64,000 nt of DNA from Edaphosphingomonas laterariae. Its GTDB lineage: Bacteria; Pseudomonadota; Alphaproteobacteria; Sphingomonadales; Sphingomonadaceae. The translations under genes and the position numbers were made by a program. Numbering within the stretch: the stretch's first letter is position 1; each line of letters opens with the position of its first letter. The DNA lies in the NCBI RefSeq assembly GCF_900188165.1, contig NZ_FZOS01000006.1:124001-188000 (forward strand). Direction: 5' to 3'. Below, piece by piece: positions 36,321 through 43,126 of this stretch. The notes below the pieces were generated by a model. It ran no database searches, was not told where the DNA came from, and was given only the letters and a program-made list of their open reading frames with translations.

Positions 36321-36355
36321 GCGGGGTGGCGGCGAGACCAGCGCCGCCACCCCGC
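36321..36355. terminator. Very stable hairpin after the BASS gene
   Basis: A perfect 14-bp stem (36321-36334 with 36342-36355) around AGACCAG starts 5 bp past the stop. No U-tract follows on the plus strand. It probably acts as a terminator or blocks 3' decay. Confidence 0.55.
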
Positions 36356-36368
36356 ACCCCCGGCCCCT

Positions 36369-36415
36369 GTGCCGCTGACCCCGCGCCCCTGACCCCGTGC
36401 CGCTGACCCCGCGCC
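36369..36415. repeat. Direct repeat, 19-bp unit, period 28
   Basis: GTGCCGCTGACCCCGCGCC occurs exactly at 36369-36387 and 36397-36415, with a further CCCCTGACCCCGTG between. It lies in the non-coding gap between two convergent genes. Confidence 0.85.
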
Positions 36416-36426
36416 TTTTGCCAGCG

Positions 36427-37434
36427 TCAGCCGATACGCGAGATGCAGCGGAAGCCGATATGGTTGGATGAGGAATCGACCGGCTGGGCATGGCGCGCCG
36501 CCGGGCGGTAGCGCCGGCAATAATTGGGCGCGCACAGATGCGATCCGCCCTTCAGCACCCTGCGCGGAATGCGCACCTCGGGCTGGCAATGGTCGTAACT
36601 GGTCTCCTCCGCCCCGCCGCGCGGGTTGCGCGGGATGCAGCATGGCTTGCCGGCATCCGCCTCATGCTTTTCGGTGAACCAGTCGGTCGTCCATTCCCAG
36701 ACATTGCCGATCATGTCGTAGACGCCATAGCCATTGGGCGGGAAGGCGTTGACCGGCGACGTGCCCTGATAGCCATCTGCAACCAGGTTTTCGTGGGGGA
36801 ACTGCCCCTGCCAGGTGTTGGCCATGTGGCGGCCGCCCGGCGTCAGTTCATCCCCCCAGGCGAATTCGGCGCCATCCAGCCCGCCGCGCGCGGCAAATTC
36901 CCACTCGGCCTCGGTCGGCAATTCCTTGCCCGCCCATTGCGCATAAGCCAGCGCGTCGGACAGCGTGATGTGGACGACGGGATGATCGGGCAACGCGCTT
37001 TTCGCCTTGGCGCGGCCATAAGGGTGCCGCCAGTCGGCGCCTTTGACGAAACGCCACCACTGGCTCCAGTCCCGCGTCTCGACCGCATGGCGCGGTTTCG
37101 AGAAAACCAGCGAGCCGGCGTAGAGCATCTCAGGCAAGGCATTGGGATAATCCGCCGGATTGGGCGGAATCTCCGCGAAGGTGACGTGACCGGTTTCCTC
37201 CACGAAGCGGCGGAACTGGCGATTGGTGACGGGATGGCTATCGATATAGAAGCCATCGACATCGACGCGGTGGACAGGCGCTTCCTCGGGATAATGGTGG
37301 TCCGATCCCATCTGGAACCGGCCGCCGGGGATCCAGACCATGCCTTCGCGCGGCGCGGGATCGCCTGCCGGCTTACCCGCCGGTTCGCCGGTTGCTTCGC
37401 CAGCTGTTTCAATCGCCTGGGCCGATTGCGCCAT
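36427..37434 (-). CDS. Formylglycine-generating enzyme (sulfatase-activating, SUMF1 type)
   Basis: 335 residues, FGE-sulfatase family. Blocks: MVWIPGGRFQMGSDHHYPEE at the start of the domain, GKELPTEAEWEFAARGG, NGYGVYDMIGNVWEWTTDW, and the catalytic copper-binding cysteine pair in GGSHLCAPNYCRRYRPAAR (C-x4-C), ending NHIGFRCI. With both cysteines it should be a real oxidase that turns a sulfatase Cys into formylglycine, not only a relative. No sulfatase is encoded in the window. ATG 37434 has AGAGGA 7 bases upstream; GTG 37470 overlapping the previous stop is an alternative. It is downstream of the DUF4136 gene in the same direction. Confidence 0.9.
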   Translation of the reverse strand: MAQSAQAIETAGEATGEPAGKPAGDPAPREGMVWIPGGRFQMGSDHHYPEEAPVHRVDVDGFYIDSHPVTNRQFRRFVEETGHVTFAEIPPNPADYPNALPEMLYAGSLVFSKPRHAVETRDWSQWWRFVKGADWRHPYGRAKAKSALPDHPVVHITLSDALAYAQWAGKELPTEAEWEFAARGGLDGAEFAWGDELTPGGRHMANTWQGQFPHENLVADGYQGTSPVNAFPPNGYGVYDMIGNVWEWTTDWFTEKHEADAGKPCCIPRNPRGGAEETSYDHCQPEVRIPRRVLKGGSHLCAPNYCRRYRPAARHAQPVDSSSNHIGFRCISRIG

Positions 37435-37466
37435 CACATCATCCTCTTGCCGTTCCACGCCCGCCG

Positions 37467-38015
37467 TCACTTGCTGCCCGGCAGGGGTGGCGGGAACTTG
37501 GCCAGCACCGCATCCACCGCGGCGTCGATCTTGGCCTGATCCACCTGGCCCGGCGTGATCTGCTGGGTGGCGACGGCATGCCAGATCGGCTTCTTCGTCT
37601 TCACATCATAGATATCGACAGCCAAAGTGCCATCGGTGACGTTGCGGACGTCGACATTATTGTAGGGATAGGCCCAGCCATAGCGATAACCGGCACCCCA
37701 GCCGGGATAATAAGGGCCGTAGGGCCCGTAATCGTTCACCTCCACGCGATCGCGACGCCCCAGCGTGAAGGCGATGGCGAAATCGCCGGGCGTGGCCTGG
37801 GTGAAGGAACGCGCCGCCAGCCCGCGATCGATCGACGCCTTGACGCGCTGGAACAGCAACGCGTTCATCCCTGCCGGCACGCCCGAATAGATCCAGGTAT
37901 AGGTACGGTAGCCGCTGAAATTGACCGACGGATCGGCATCCATGTTGACGCGCGGTGTGGAACTGCACCCCGCCAGCAACAGCATGCCCCAAACCATCGT
38001 CGCGCGCCTGGCCAT
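37467..38015 (-). CDS. DUF4136 family lipoprotein
   Basis: 182 residues. Lipoprotein signal WGMLLLAGC, then the DUF4136 pattern: NFSGYRTYTWIYSG, a Tyr/Gly/Pro-rich insert (YGPYYPGWGAGYRYGWAYPY), GTLAVDIYDVKTKKPIWHA and a C-terminal helix. These are outer membrane or periplasmic lipoproteins of unknown role. ATG 38015 has GGGGAG 7 bases upstream. It precedes the FGE gene by 32 bp in the same direction, so they probably share a transcript. A GGG-N5-CCC element (motif C) lies about 62 bp upstream. Confidence 0.85.
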   Translation of the reverse strand: MARRATMVWGMLLLAGCSSTPRVNMDADPSVNFSGYRTYTWIYSGVPAGMNALLFQRVKASIDRGLAARSFTQATPGDFAIAFTLGRRDRVEVNDYGPYGPYYPGWGAGYRYGWAYPYNNVDVRNVTDGTLAVDIYDVKTKKPIWHAVATQQITPGQVDQAKIDAAVDAVLAKFPPPLPGSK

Positions 38016-38076
38016 CGCCCGTCTCCCCAAGGATGCCTTACCGGCCGACTATCGTGAAGAACCGCGCGCGCACCTA

Positions 38077-38094
38077 TCGGGGTAAACCCCGGGA
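38077..38094 (-). promoter_or_regulatory. GGG-N5-CCC element, motif C (weak)
   Basis: On the minus strand GGGGTTTACCCCGAT resembles motif B (GGG-N5-CCCCGAT), 62 bp upstream of the DUF4136 gene. Similarity is limited to about 11 of 18 positions, so it is tentative. Confidence 0.3.
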
Positions 38095-38123
38095 GCATGC
38101 GAAAATCCCGCCATGCCCGGGGT

Positions 38124-38549
38124 TCAGCGCCGGCGCCCCGCTTCCTCCCGAAGCGCGGCCAGTTCGCTCTGGCTCACCGCGCCGTCGCGATTCGTGTCAA
38201 GCCGCTCGAACAAGGGTATCGGCGCCTCAGCCAGTTCCGCCTTCGTCACCCGGCCATCATGATCGCCATCGGCCTCCGCGATCAGCTCGTCCAGCCGCGC
38301 GGCGGCCTGTGGACGCTGGCCCGCGCGCGGAAAATCGTCACGGCTGACCGCGCCGTCGCCATTGCGGTCCATCCGCGCGAAACGCGCCTCGCGCGCCGCG
38401 GCATATTCGGTGCGGCTGATGCTGCCATCGCCATTCGCATCGGCTGCGGCAAAGGCGGCGGCGGGATCGCGCCCCGGCCGTTGCGCACCGGCGGGAAAGG
38501 CCAGCGCCACCACCAGCAAACCGCCTCCGAAAATCTTCGCGAGCCGCAT
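38124..38549 (-). CDS. Exported EF-hand protein
   Basis: 141 residues. Signal peptide (IFGGGLLVVALAFPAGAQ), then four EF-hand calcium loops: DANGDGSISRTEY, DRNGDGAVSRDDF, DGDHDGRVTKAEL and DTNRDGAVSQSEL. All have Asp at positions 1 and 3 or 5 and Glu/Asp or near equivalents at 12, so calcium binding is likely. It is predicted periplasmic, function unknown. AAGGAG lies 8 bases before ATG 38549. A GGG-N5-CCC element is 65 bp upstream in the promoter shared with the divergent cyclophilin gene. Confidence 0.9.
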   Translation of the reverse strand: MRLAKIFGGGLLVVALAFPAGAQRPGRDPAAAFAAADANGDGSISRTEYAAAREARFARMDRNGDGAVSRDDFPRAGQRPQAAARLDELIAEADGDHDGRVTKAELAEAPIPLFERLDTNRDGAVSQSELAALREEAGRRR

Positions 38550-38613
38550 CCTCGCTACTCCTTTGCGACCGAACGTCACCGCCAATGTGCCGGCCGGCGC
38601 GGTGCAATCGCCA

Positions 38614-38631
38614 TCGGGATTTGCCCCGACA
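38614..38631. promoter_or_regulatory. GGG-N5-CCC element, motif D
   Basis: TCGGGATTTGCCCCGACA matches motif B (TAGGGATTATCCCCGATT) at 13 of 18 positions. It lies in the 151-bp divergent promoter between the EF-hand gene and the cyclophilin gene. Confidence 0.4.
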
Positions 38632-38700
38632 GGCGGCCCATCCGCCGCATCCTCGGCAGGAATTGGCGCAACCACCGCCAATTGCGCTAGGAAGGCCGGG

Positions 38701-39303
38701 ATGATTCCGCGTTTCCTGACCCGCCTCGCCTTCCTCGCCCTCTGCCTGCCGGCCCTCCCCGCCGCCGCGCCGCCCGCGCCCGGGCAGGTGCTCGTCCGGC
38801 TGCAGACCAGCGAGGGGCCGATCGTGGTGGCGGTCGAAACGAAGAAGGCGCCGATCACCGCCGCCAATTTCCTGCGCTATGTCGATTCCGGGCGGTTCGA
38901 CGACACGACCTTCTATCGTGCCGCGCGCGCCAGCAACGGATCGGGCAACGGGCTGATCCAGGGCGGCATCGACCGGCGGATGACCCGCGCCTTCAACCCG
39001 ATCGCGCATGAACCGACGTCCAAGACCGGGCTGAAGCATGTCGACGGCACGCTATCCATGGCGCGCAACGCGCCCGGCACGGCGATGGGCGAATTCTTCA
39101 TCACCGTGGGGCCGGCCGCAACGCTGGACGCCAAAGGCAGCTATGTCGGCTATGCGGCCTTCGGCCATGTCGTGAGCGGCATGCCCGTGGTGCGCAAGAT
39201 CCTCGCCAAGCCGACCTATCCGGGCGGCTATTCGCGGACGACGATGGGCCAGTCGATCATCGACAAGCCCCGGATCATCACCGCGCGGCGGGTGGGGCGA
39301 TAG
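38701..39303 (+). CDS. Periplasmic peptidyl-prolyl cis-trans isomerase, cyclophilin type
   Basis: 200 residues. Signal peptide (LALCLPALPAAA), then the cyclophilin core: VLVRLQTSEGPIVVAVETKK, APITAANFLRYVDSGRFDDT, TTFYRAA, the family FxIQGG reads GLIQGGID, then TLSMARNAPGTAMGEFFITV and YAAFGHVVSGMPVVRKI. The catalytic Arg of the typical FHR motif is present as FYR. It assists protein folding in the periplasm. It is the closest annotated neighbour of the EF-hand gene but divergent from it, and may belong to the same putative regulon. Confidence 0.92.
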   Translation: MIPRFLTRLAFLALCLPALPAAAPPAPGQVLVRLQTSEGPIVVAVETKKAPITAANFLRYVDSGRFDDTTFYRAARASNGSGNGLIQGGIDRRMTRAFNPIAHEPTSKTGLKHVDGTLSMARNAPGTAMGEFFITVGPAATLDAKGSYVGYAAFGHVVSGMPVVRKILAKPTYPGGYSRTTMGQSIIDKPRIITARRVGR

Positions 39304-39321
39304 CGCCGCCCCCACGCCGGC

Positions 39322-40098
39322 TTATTTCAGTGTGATCCAGGTCGGCGCGTGATCGCTGGCCTTTTCGCGCCCGCGATAGTCCTTGTCGACGCCGGCATCG
39401 ACCAGCCGATCCGCCGCGAGCGGGCTGAGCAGCAGGTGATCGATGCGGAACCCCGCGTCGCGCGGCCAGGCGCCGGCCTGATAATCCCAGAAGGTATAAA
39501 GCTGGCCGGCCGGATGCCGCGCGCGGAGCGCATCCGTCCAACCCTGATGGACGATGCGGCGGAAGGCGGCGCGGCTTTCCGGCTTGGTCAGCGCATCGGC
39601 CGCCATCGCGGTCGGCGAGAAGACATCGTCCTTATGATCGGTCGGGATGACGTTATAGTCGCCCGCCAGCACCACCGGGCGTTCGCTGGCGAACAAACCG
39701 GCGGCATGCAGCCGAAGCTGCTCCATCCAGGCGAGCTTGTAATCGAATTTGGGGCCGGGCACCGGATTACCATTGGGCAGATAGATCGACGCGATGGTGA
39801 TGCCGTTCACATCGGCTTCGAGATAGCGGCTGTGCGCGGGATCGGGATCGTCGGGCAGCCCGCGCCGGCGTTCGACCGGATCGGTGCCACGGGCGAGGAT
39901 GGCGACGCCGTTGAACCCCTTTTGCCCATGCCAGATCGCGCCATAACCGGCGGCGCGGATATCGGCCTCTGGGAAAGTTTCGTCCGAAGTCTTGAGTTCC
40001 TGCAGGCAGGCGACGTCGGGCTGCGTCTCCTCCAGCCATTCGATGAGCCGGGGCAGACGGGCCTTGATGCCGTTGATGTTGAACGTCGCGATCTTCAT
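39322..40098 (-). CDS. xthA: Exodeoxyribonuclease III / AP endonuclease
   Basis: 258 residues of the EEP nuclease fold. Motifs: MKIATFNINGIKARLPRL, the metal-binding glutamate in CLQELKTSDETFP, GDYNVIPTDHKDDVF, and the catalytic FRIDHLLLS and ASDHAPTW. XthA cuts DNA 5' of abasic sites and degrades 3' ends in base excision repair. The length is normal and the gene is complete. It converges on the cyclophilin gene with an 18-bp gap. Confidence 0.95.
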   Translation of the reverse strand: MKIATFNINGIKARLPRLIEWLEETQPDVACLQELKTSDETFPEADIRAAGYGAIWHGQKGFNGVAILARGTDPVERRRGLPDDPDPAHSRYLEADVNGITIASIYLPNGNPVPGPKFDYKLAWMEQLRLHAAGLFASERPVVLAGDYNVIPTDHKDDVFSPTAMAADALTKPESRAAFRRIVHQGWTDALRARHPAGQLYTFWDYQAGAWPRDAGFRIDHLLLSPLAADRLVDAGVDKDYRGREKASDHAPTWITLK

Positions 40099-40138
40099 GC
40101 GCGCGACCTTAGAGGGTCAACCGCCCGGTGGAAACGGA

Positions 40139-40474
40139 TCAGACCGAAAAACTGGAACCGCAGCCGCAGCCCGAGGCCGCATTGGGATTGGTGACCTGGA
40201 ACGCCGCGCCGCCCAACGATTCGACATAATCCACCGCGCTGCCGGCCAGCAGGTCGAGGCTCATCGGATCGACCACCAGCGTCGCGCCGTCCCGTTCCTT
40301 CACCATGTCATCCGGCTCGACGACATCGGAGAGGCCGAAGCGATATTGGAACCCCGCGCAGCCGCCGCCATCGACGGCGAGGCGGAGAATCGCGGGCTTG
40401 CCCTGGCGTGCGGCGATCGCCGCGACGCGCGCGGCGGCGGCGGGGGTGATATCGACGGTGGCGGCTTCGCTCAT
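40139..40474 (-). CDS. A-type iron-sulfur carrier protein (IscA/ErpA family)
   Basis: 111 residues. The three conserved cysteines are present: GGGCAGFQYRFGL and the C-terminal SGCGCGSSF. These proteins deliver Fe-S clusters to apo-enzymes. The body is DITPAAAARVAAIAARQGKP with ERDGATLVVDPMSLDLLAGS then VDYVESLGGAAFQV. ErpA and IscA cannot be separated safely here; ErpA is the more common stand-alone type. ATG 40474 is preferred over GTG 40480. A terminator for the upstream M23 gene lies just before it. Confidence 0.93.
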   Translation of the reverse strand: MSEAATVDITPAAAARVAAIAARQGKPAILRLAVDGGGCAGFQYRFGLSDVVEPDDMVKERDGATLVVDPMSLDLLAGSAVDYVESLGGAAFQVTNPNAASGCGCGSSFSV

Positions 40475-40491
40475 ATCCACCAGATAGGAAT

Positions 40492-40526
40492 GAAAAGGGC
40501 CGCCGGCAACTGCTTGCCGACGGCCC
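40492..40526 (-). terminator. Intrinsic terminator of the M23 peptidase gene
   Basis: GGGCCGcCGGCAA pairs with TTGCCGaCGGCCC (one mismatch) around a short loop at 40497-40526. On the minus strand TTTTCATT follows. It separates the M23 gene from the iron-sulfur carrier gene. Confidence 0.75.
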
Positions 40527-40566
40527 CTCTCCTCTCCCGCTTTCGGGATCTCAAAATGCTGGAAAC

Positions 40567-41712
40567 TCAGTTGGTGTCCGGGCCACCCAGCGCGACCTGC
40601 GCATTGGCGCGGTTCTGCACGGCGAGCAGATAATCGGTCGACTGCAGGAAGGGGATCGGGTTAACCGCGCGGCCATCGAGGCGCACTTCATAATGGAGGT
40701 GGCTGCCGGTCGAACGGCCGGTGGAGCCCATCTTGGCGATCAGATCGCCGCGCTTCACGCGCTGGCCGGCCGAGACGAGGATCTTCGACAGGTGGCCATA
40801 GCGGGTCTGGATGCCCTTGCCGTGGTTCAGTTCGACAAGATTGCCATAGCCGTTGGCCCACTGGGCGCGGCCGACCATGCCGTCCGCCGTCGCATAGATC
40901 GGCGTGCCGACCGGGCCCGCGAGATCGATGCCGGCGTGCATCGCGGCGCTGCCACGGAACGGATCCGAACGGACGCCATAGCCGCTGGTGAAAGAGATAT
41001 GCTTGGCGGGCACCGGGCGGGCCGACGGCACCGAGATCACTTCGCGTTCCAGCGAGTCCATCTTCTTCCACGACAGGAAGAGGGCGCGGAACTGCGGATC
41101 GGCATCGTCGGTATTGGCCTTGGTCACCGGCTCATACGGGCCGCCCATGCCAAGCTGGGCGCCACCGCGCTGGAAGCGGCGGGCATCGATGCCGAGCTTG
41201 CGGAGCGCGGCGGTGGTGGTGCGATAGCGTTCTTCGGTCGCGGCCAGCGCCTTGCCGGCCAGCGCGTCCTGCTTCGCCGCGAGGCGCGCATAAGGCGCGG
41301 TCAGCGCGGTGGCCGGGGATTCCGGCATGTCGCCCGGAACCATCGCGGCCAGCGTCTTGGCATCGGCCGTGCCTTCGACCAGCGCCGACAGGAATGCCTG
41401 GCGCTGTTCGATACGCGCCGCCTGCGCCAGCGCGTCGCGCTTCATCGCGGCATATTCCGCCTTCATCGCGGCGACCTTCTTTTCCATCTGCGCGACCTGA
41501 CGGGTCGGCGTGGCGGTGAAGGCCTGCACGGTGGCGAAAACCGCCCAGCCGAGCAGGGCGACGGTGGCGGCGATCAGGGCAAGCTGCCGGCGGGTGCAGA
41601 GCCGAATCCGGCGCAGGCTCGATCCGTCGTGGAAGAAGAGATCACGGGGGCGAAGCGCGCCCCGGAACCTTCCAAACAGACCCGCGTTAAGCGGATGCAC
41701 GGCAACTGACAT
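40567..41712 (-). CDS. M23-family metallopeptidase with membrane anchor and coiled coil
   Basis: 381 residues. A short cytoplasmic N-terminus, one transmembrane helix (ALIAATVALLGWAVFATVQA) and a periplasmic coiled coil (QMEKKVAAMKAEYAAMKRDA) lead to a C-terminal LytM/peptidase_M23 domain. Zinc ligands are present: MHAGIDLAG (HxxxD) and SHLHYEVRL (HxH), so it can be active as a DD-endopeptidase on peptidoglycan crosslinks, unlike the degenerate EnvC/NlpD activators. The architecture is that of cell-shape and division M23 proteins. No operon partner is evident; a terminator follows the gene. Confidence 0.93.
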   Translation of the reverse strand: MSVAVHPLNAGLFGRFRGALRPRDLFFHDGSSLRRIRLCTRRQLALIAATVALLGWAVFATVQAFTATPTRQVAQMEKKVAAMKAEYAAMKRDALAQAARIEQRQAFLSALVEGTADAKTLAAMVPGDMPESPATALTAPYARLAAKQDALAGKALAATEERYRTTTAALRKLGIDARRFQRGGAQLGMGGPYEPVTKANTDDADPQFRALFLSWKKMDSLEREVISVPSARPVPAKHISFTSGYGVRSDPFRGSAAMHAGIDLAGPVGTPIYATADGMVGRAQWANGYGNLVELNHGKGIQTRYGHLSKILVSAGQRVKRGDLIAKMGSTGRSTGSHLHYEVRLDGRAVNPIPFLQSTDYLLAVQNRANAQVALGGPDTN

Positions 41713-41789
41713 TCATTCCCCCGGCGACCTGGTGGGCGGAACTCTCCGGAAGTACGACCCGAGGAGCCTGATTTACTGATGCTTACCTA

Positions 41790-41810
41790 TAGCGGGCGCT
41801 CATCCCGCTA
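41790..41810 (-). terminator. Hairpin overlapping the stop of the ferritin-like gene
   Basis: TAGCGGG and CCCGCTA form a perfect 7-bp stem around a loop that contains the TGA stop of the gene ending at 41800. No U-tract follows, so termination strength is uncertain. Confidence 0.35.
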
Positions 41811-42651
41811 TGGTGCTTTTGGCTTTCTGGAAAACCGAATCGCGTTCGGCAAGGGCTAGGTAGAAATCCTGAGTTAATCCGGCTGAGTCGCGCGCCGAGT
41901 CGTTGAACGGAGGCTTAAGCGCCCCCCTGAAATGCGTGTCGACAAGCATCTGCCATTGCGCGGGTGCGGCGAATCCCTGCACCCGGCAACTGGATTCGAA
42001 CCAGCGCACGCCGGTGGCGACATGGCCGATTTCATCGTCGAAAATGCGCTGCAGGATGCGCGCCGACGCCATGTCGCCGACAGCGGCAAAGCGATCGATC
42101 ATCGCCGGCGTGACATCCAGCCCACGCGCTTCCAGCACCATCGGCACGATCGCCAGCCGGGCCAGCGGATCATGCGCCGTCACCTCGGCCGCTTCCCACA
42201 AGCCGTCATGCGCGGGCAGATCGCCATAAGCCGCGCCGAGCGCGCGCAGCCGCCGCGCGACGAGCGCGAAATGCATCGCCTCCTCGGCCAGAACACGCAT
42301 CCAATCATCGACGAAGGCGCGTGGGAAGAGGTGGCCGAAACGGCCGATAATGTCCGCCGCGAGGTCGATCGCGCTATGTTCGATATGGGCGAGCGCGTGG
42401 AGCATGGCGATGCGCGCGCGCAGGCTGCCCGCCCTGCCCCTTTTGGGCATGCGCGACGGCGGCAGCAGCTCCGGCCGCGGCCCGCGCAAGGGCTGTGCGG
42501 GCATCGCCACCGGAAAGGCGTGGGCGAGCCCGCCCAGCCGCCAATCCCGCGCCGCCGCGCGCGCCGCCTTCACCTTGGCGCGGGGATCGGCCGTCAGCAG
42601 CACGGCGCGAACGGCATCGGCAACATTGGCGCCTTCGGCAATAACCGTCAT
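41800..42651 (-). CDS. DUF455 family ferritin-like protein
   Basis: 283 residues with ferritin-like di-iron carboxylate and histidine motifs: MLHALAHIEHSAIDLAADII, LAEEAMHFALVARRLRALG, PMVLEARGLDVTPAMIDRF and IFDDEIGHVATGVRWFE (ExxH repeats). DUF455 members are putative oxygenases or oxidases of unknown substrate. ATG 42651 overlaps the bcp stop by 4 bases (ATGA), so translation is coupled to a peroxiredoxin. An oxidative-stress link is suggested by context only. Confidence 0.85.
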   Translation of the reverse strand: MTVIAEGANVADAVRAVLLTADPRAKVKAARAAARDWRLGGLAHAFPVAMPAQPLRGPRPELLPPSRMPKRGRAGSLRARIAMLHALAHIEHSAIDLAADIIGRFGHLFPRAFVDDWMRVLAEEAMHFALVARRLRALGAAYGDLPAHDGLWEAAEVTAHDPLARLAIVPMVLEARGLDVTPAMIDRFAAVGDMASARILQRIFDDEIGHVATGVRWFESSCRVQGFAAPAQWQMLVDTHFRGALKPPFNDSARDSAGLTQDFYLALAERDSVFQKAKSTIAG

Positions 42652-43109
42652 GCGAGCGACTTGGCGGCCTCCAGCACCTCGGCCGCGTGGCCGGACACCT
42701 TCACCTTGCGCCAGATCCGCGCGATCGTGCCGTCCTTGCCGATCAGGAAGGTCGCGCGTTCGATGCCCATATATTTGCGGCCGTACATCGACTTTTCGAC
42801 CCAGGTGCCGAACGCTTCGCACACGCTGTCATCGGCGTCGGTCGCCAGATCGACCTTCAGGTCATGCTTGGCGATGAACTTCTGGTGCTTGGCCGGCTTG
42901 TCCTTCGACACGCCGAGGATGCCGACGCCCGCCGCCGCGAAATCGCCCGCCAGCGCGGTGAAATCCAGCGCCTCGGTAGTGCAGCCGCTGGTATCGTCCT
43001 TGGGGTAGAAATACAGCACCAGCGGCCGGGCGAGTTCGGCCAGCGGCTTCAGGCTGCCGTCGGCCATCTGCAAAGTCACGTCGGGCGCCTTGTCGCCGGG
43101 GTTGAGCAT
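42648..43109 (-). CDS. bcp: Thioredoxin-dependent peroxiredoxin (BCP/PrxQ)
   Basis: 153 residues. Peroxidatic and resolving cysteine region FYPKDDTSGCTTEALDFTAL; the first cysteine of the usual CTxExCxFR is C48-like within SGCTTEALDF, while the adjacent resolving cysteine at +5 is replaced, making this a one-Cys-type BCP or one that resolves elsewhere. The conserved DLKVDLATDADDSVCEAFGT and ERATFLIGKDGTIARIW follow. It reduces hydroperoxides in the cytoplasm. ATG 43109 has AAGGAGA 6-7 bases upstream; 43115 lies too close. Coupled to the ferritin-like gene. Confidence 0.92.
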   Translation of the reverse strand: MLNPGDKAPDVTLQMADGSLKPLAELARPLVLYFYPKDDTSGCTTEALDFTALAGDFAAAGVGILGVSKDKPAKHQKFIAKHDLKVDLATDADDSVCEAFGTWVEKSMYGRKYMGIERATFLIGKDGTIARIWRKVKVSGHAAEVLEAAKSLA

Positions 43110-43126
43110 GGTCATTCTCCTTGAGA

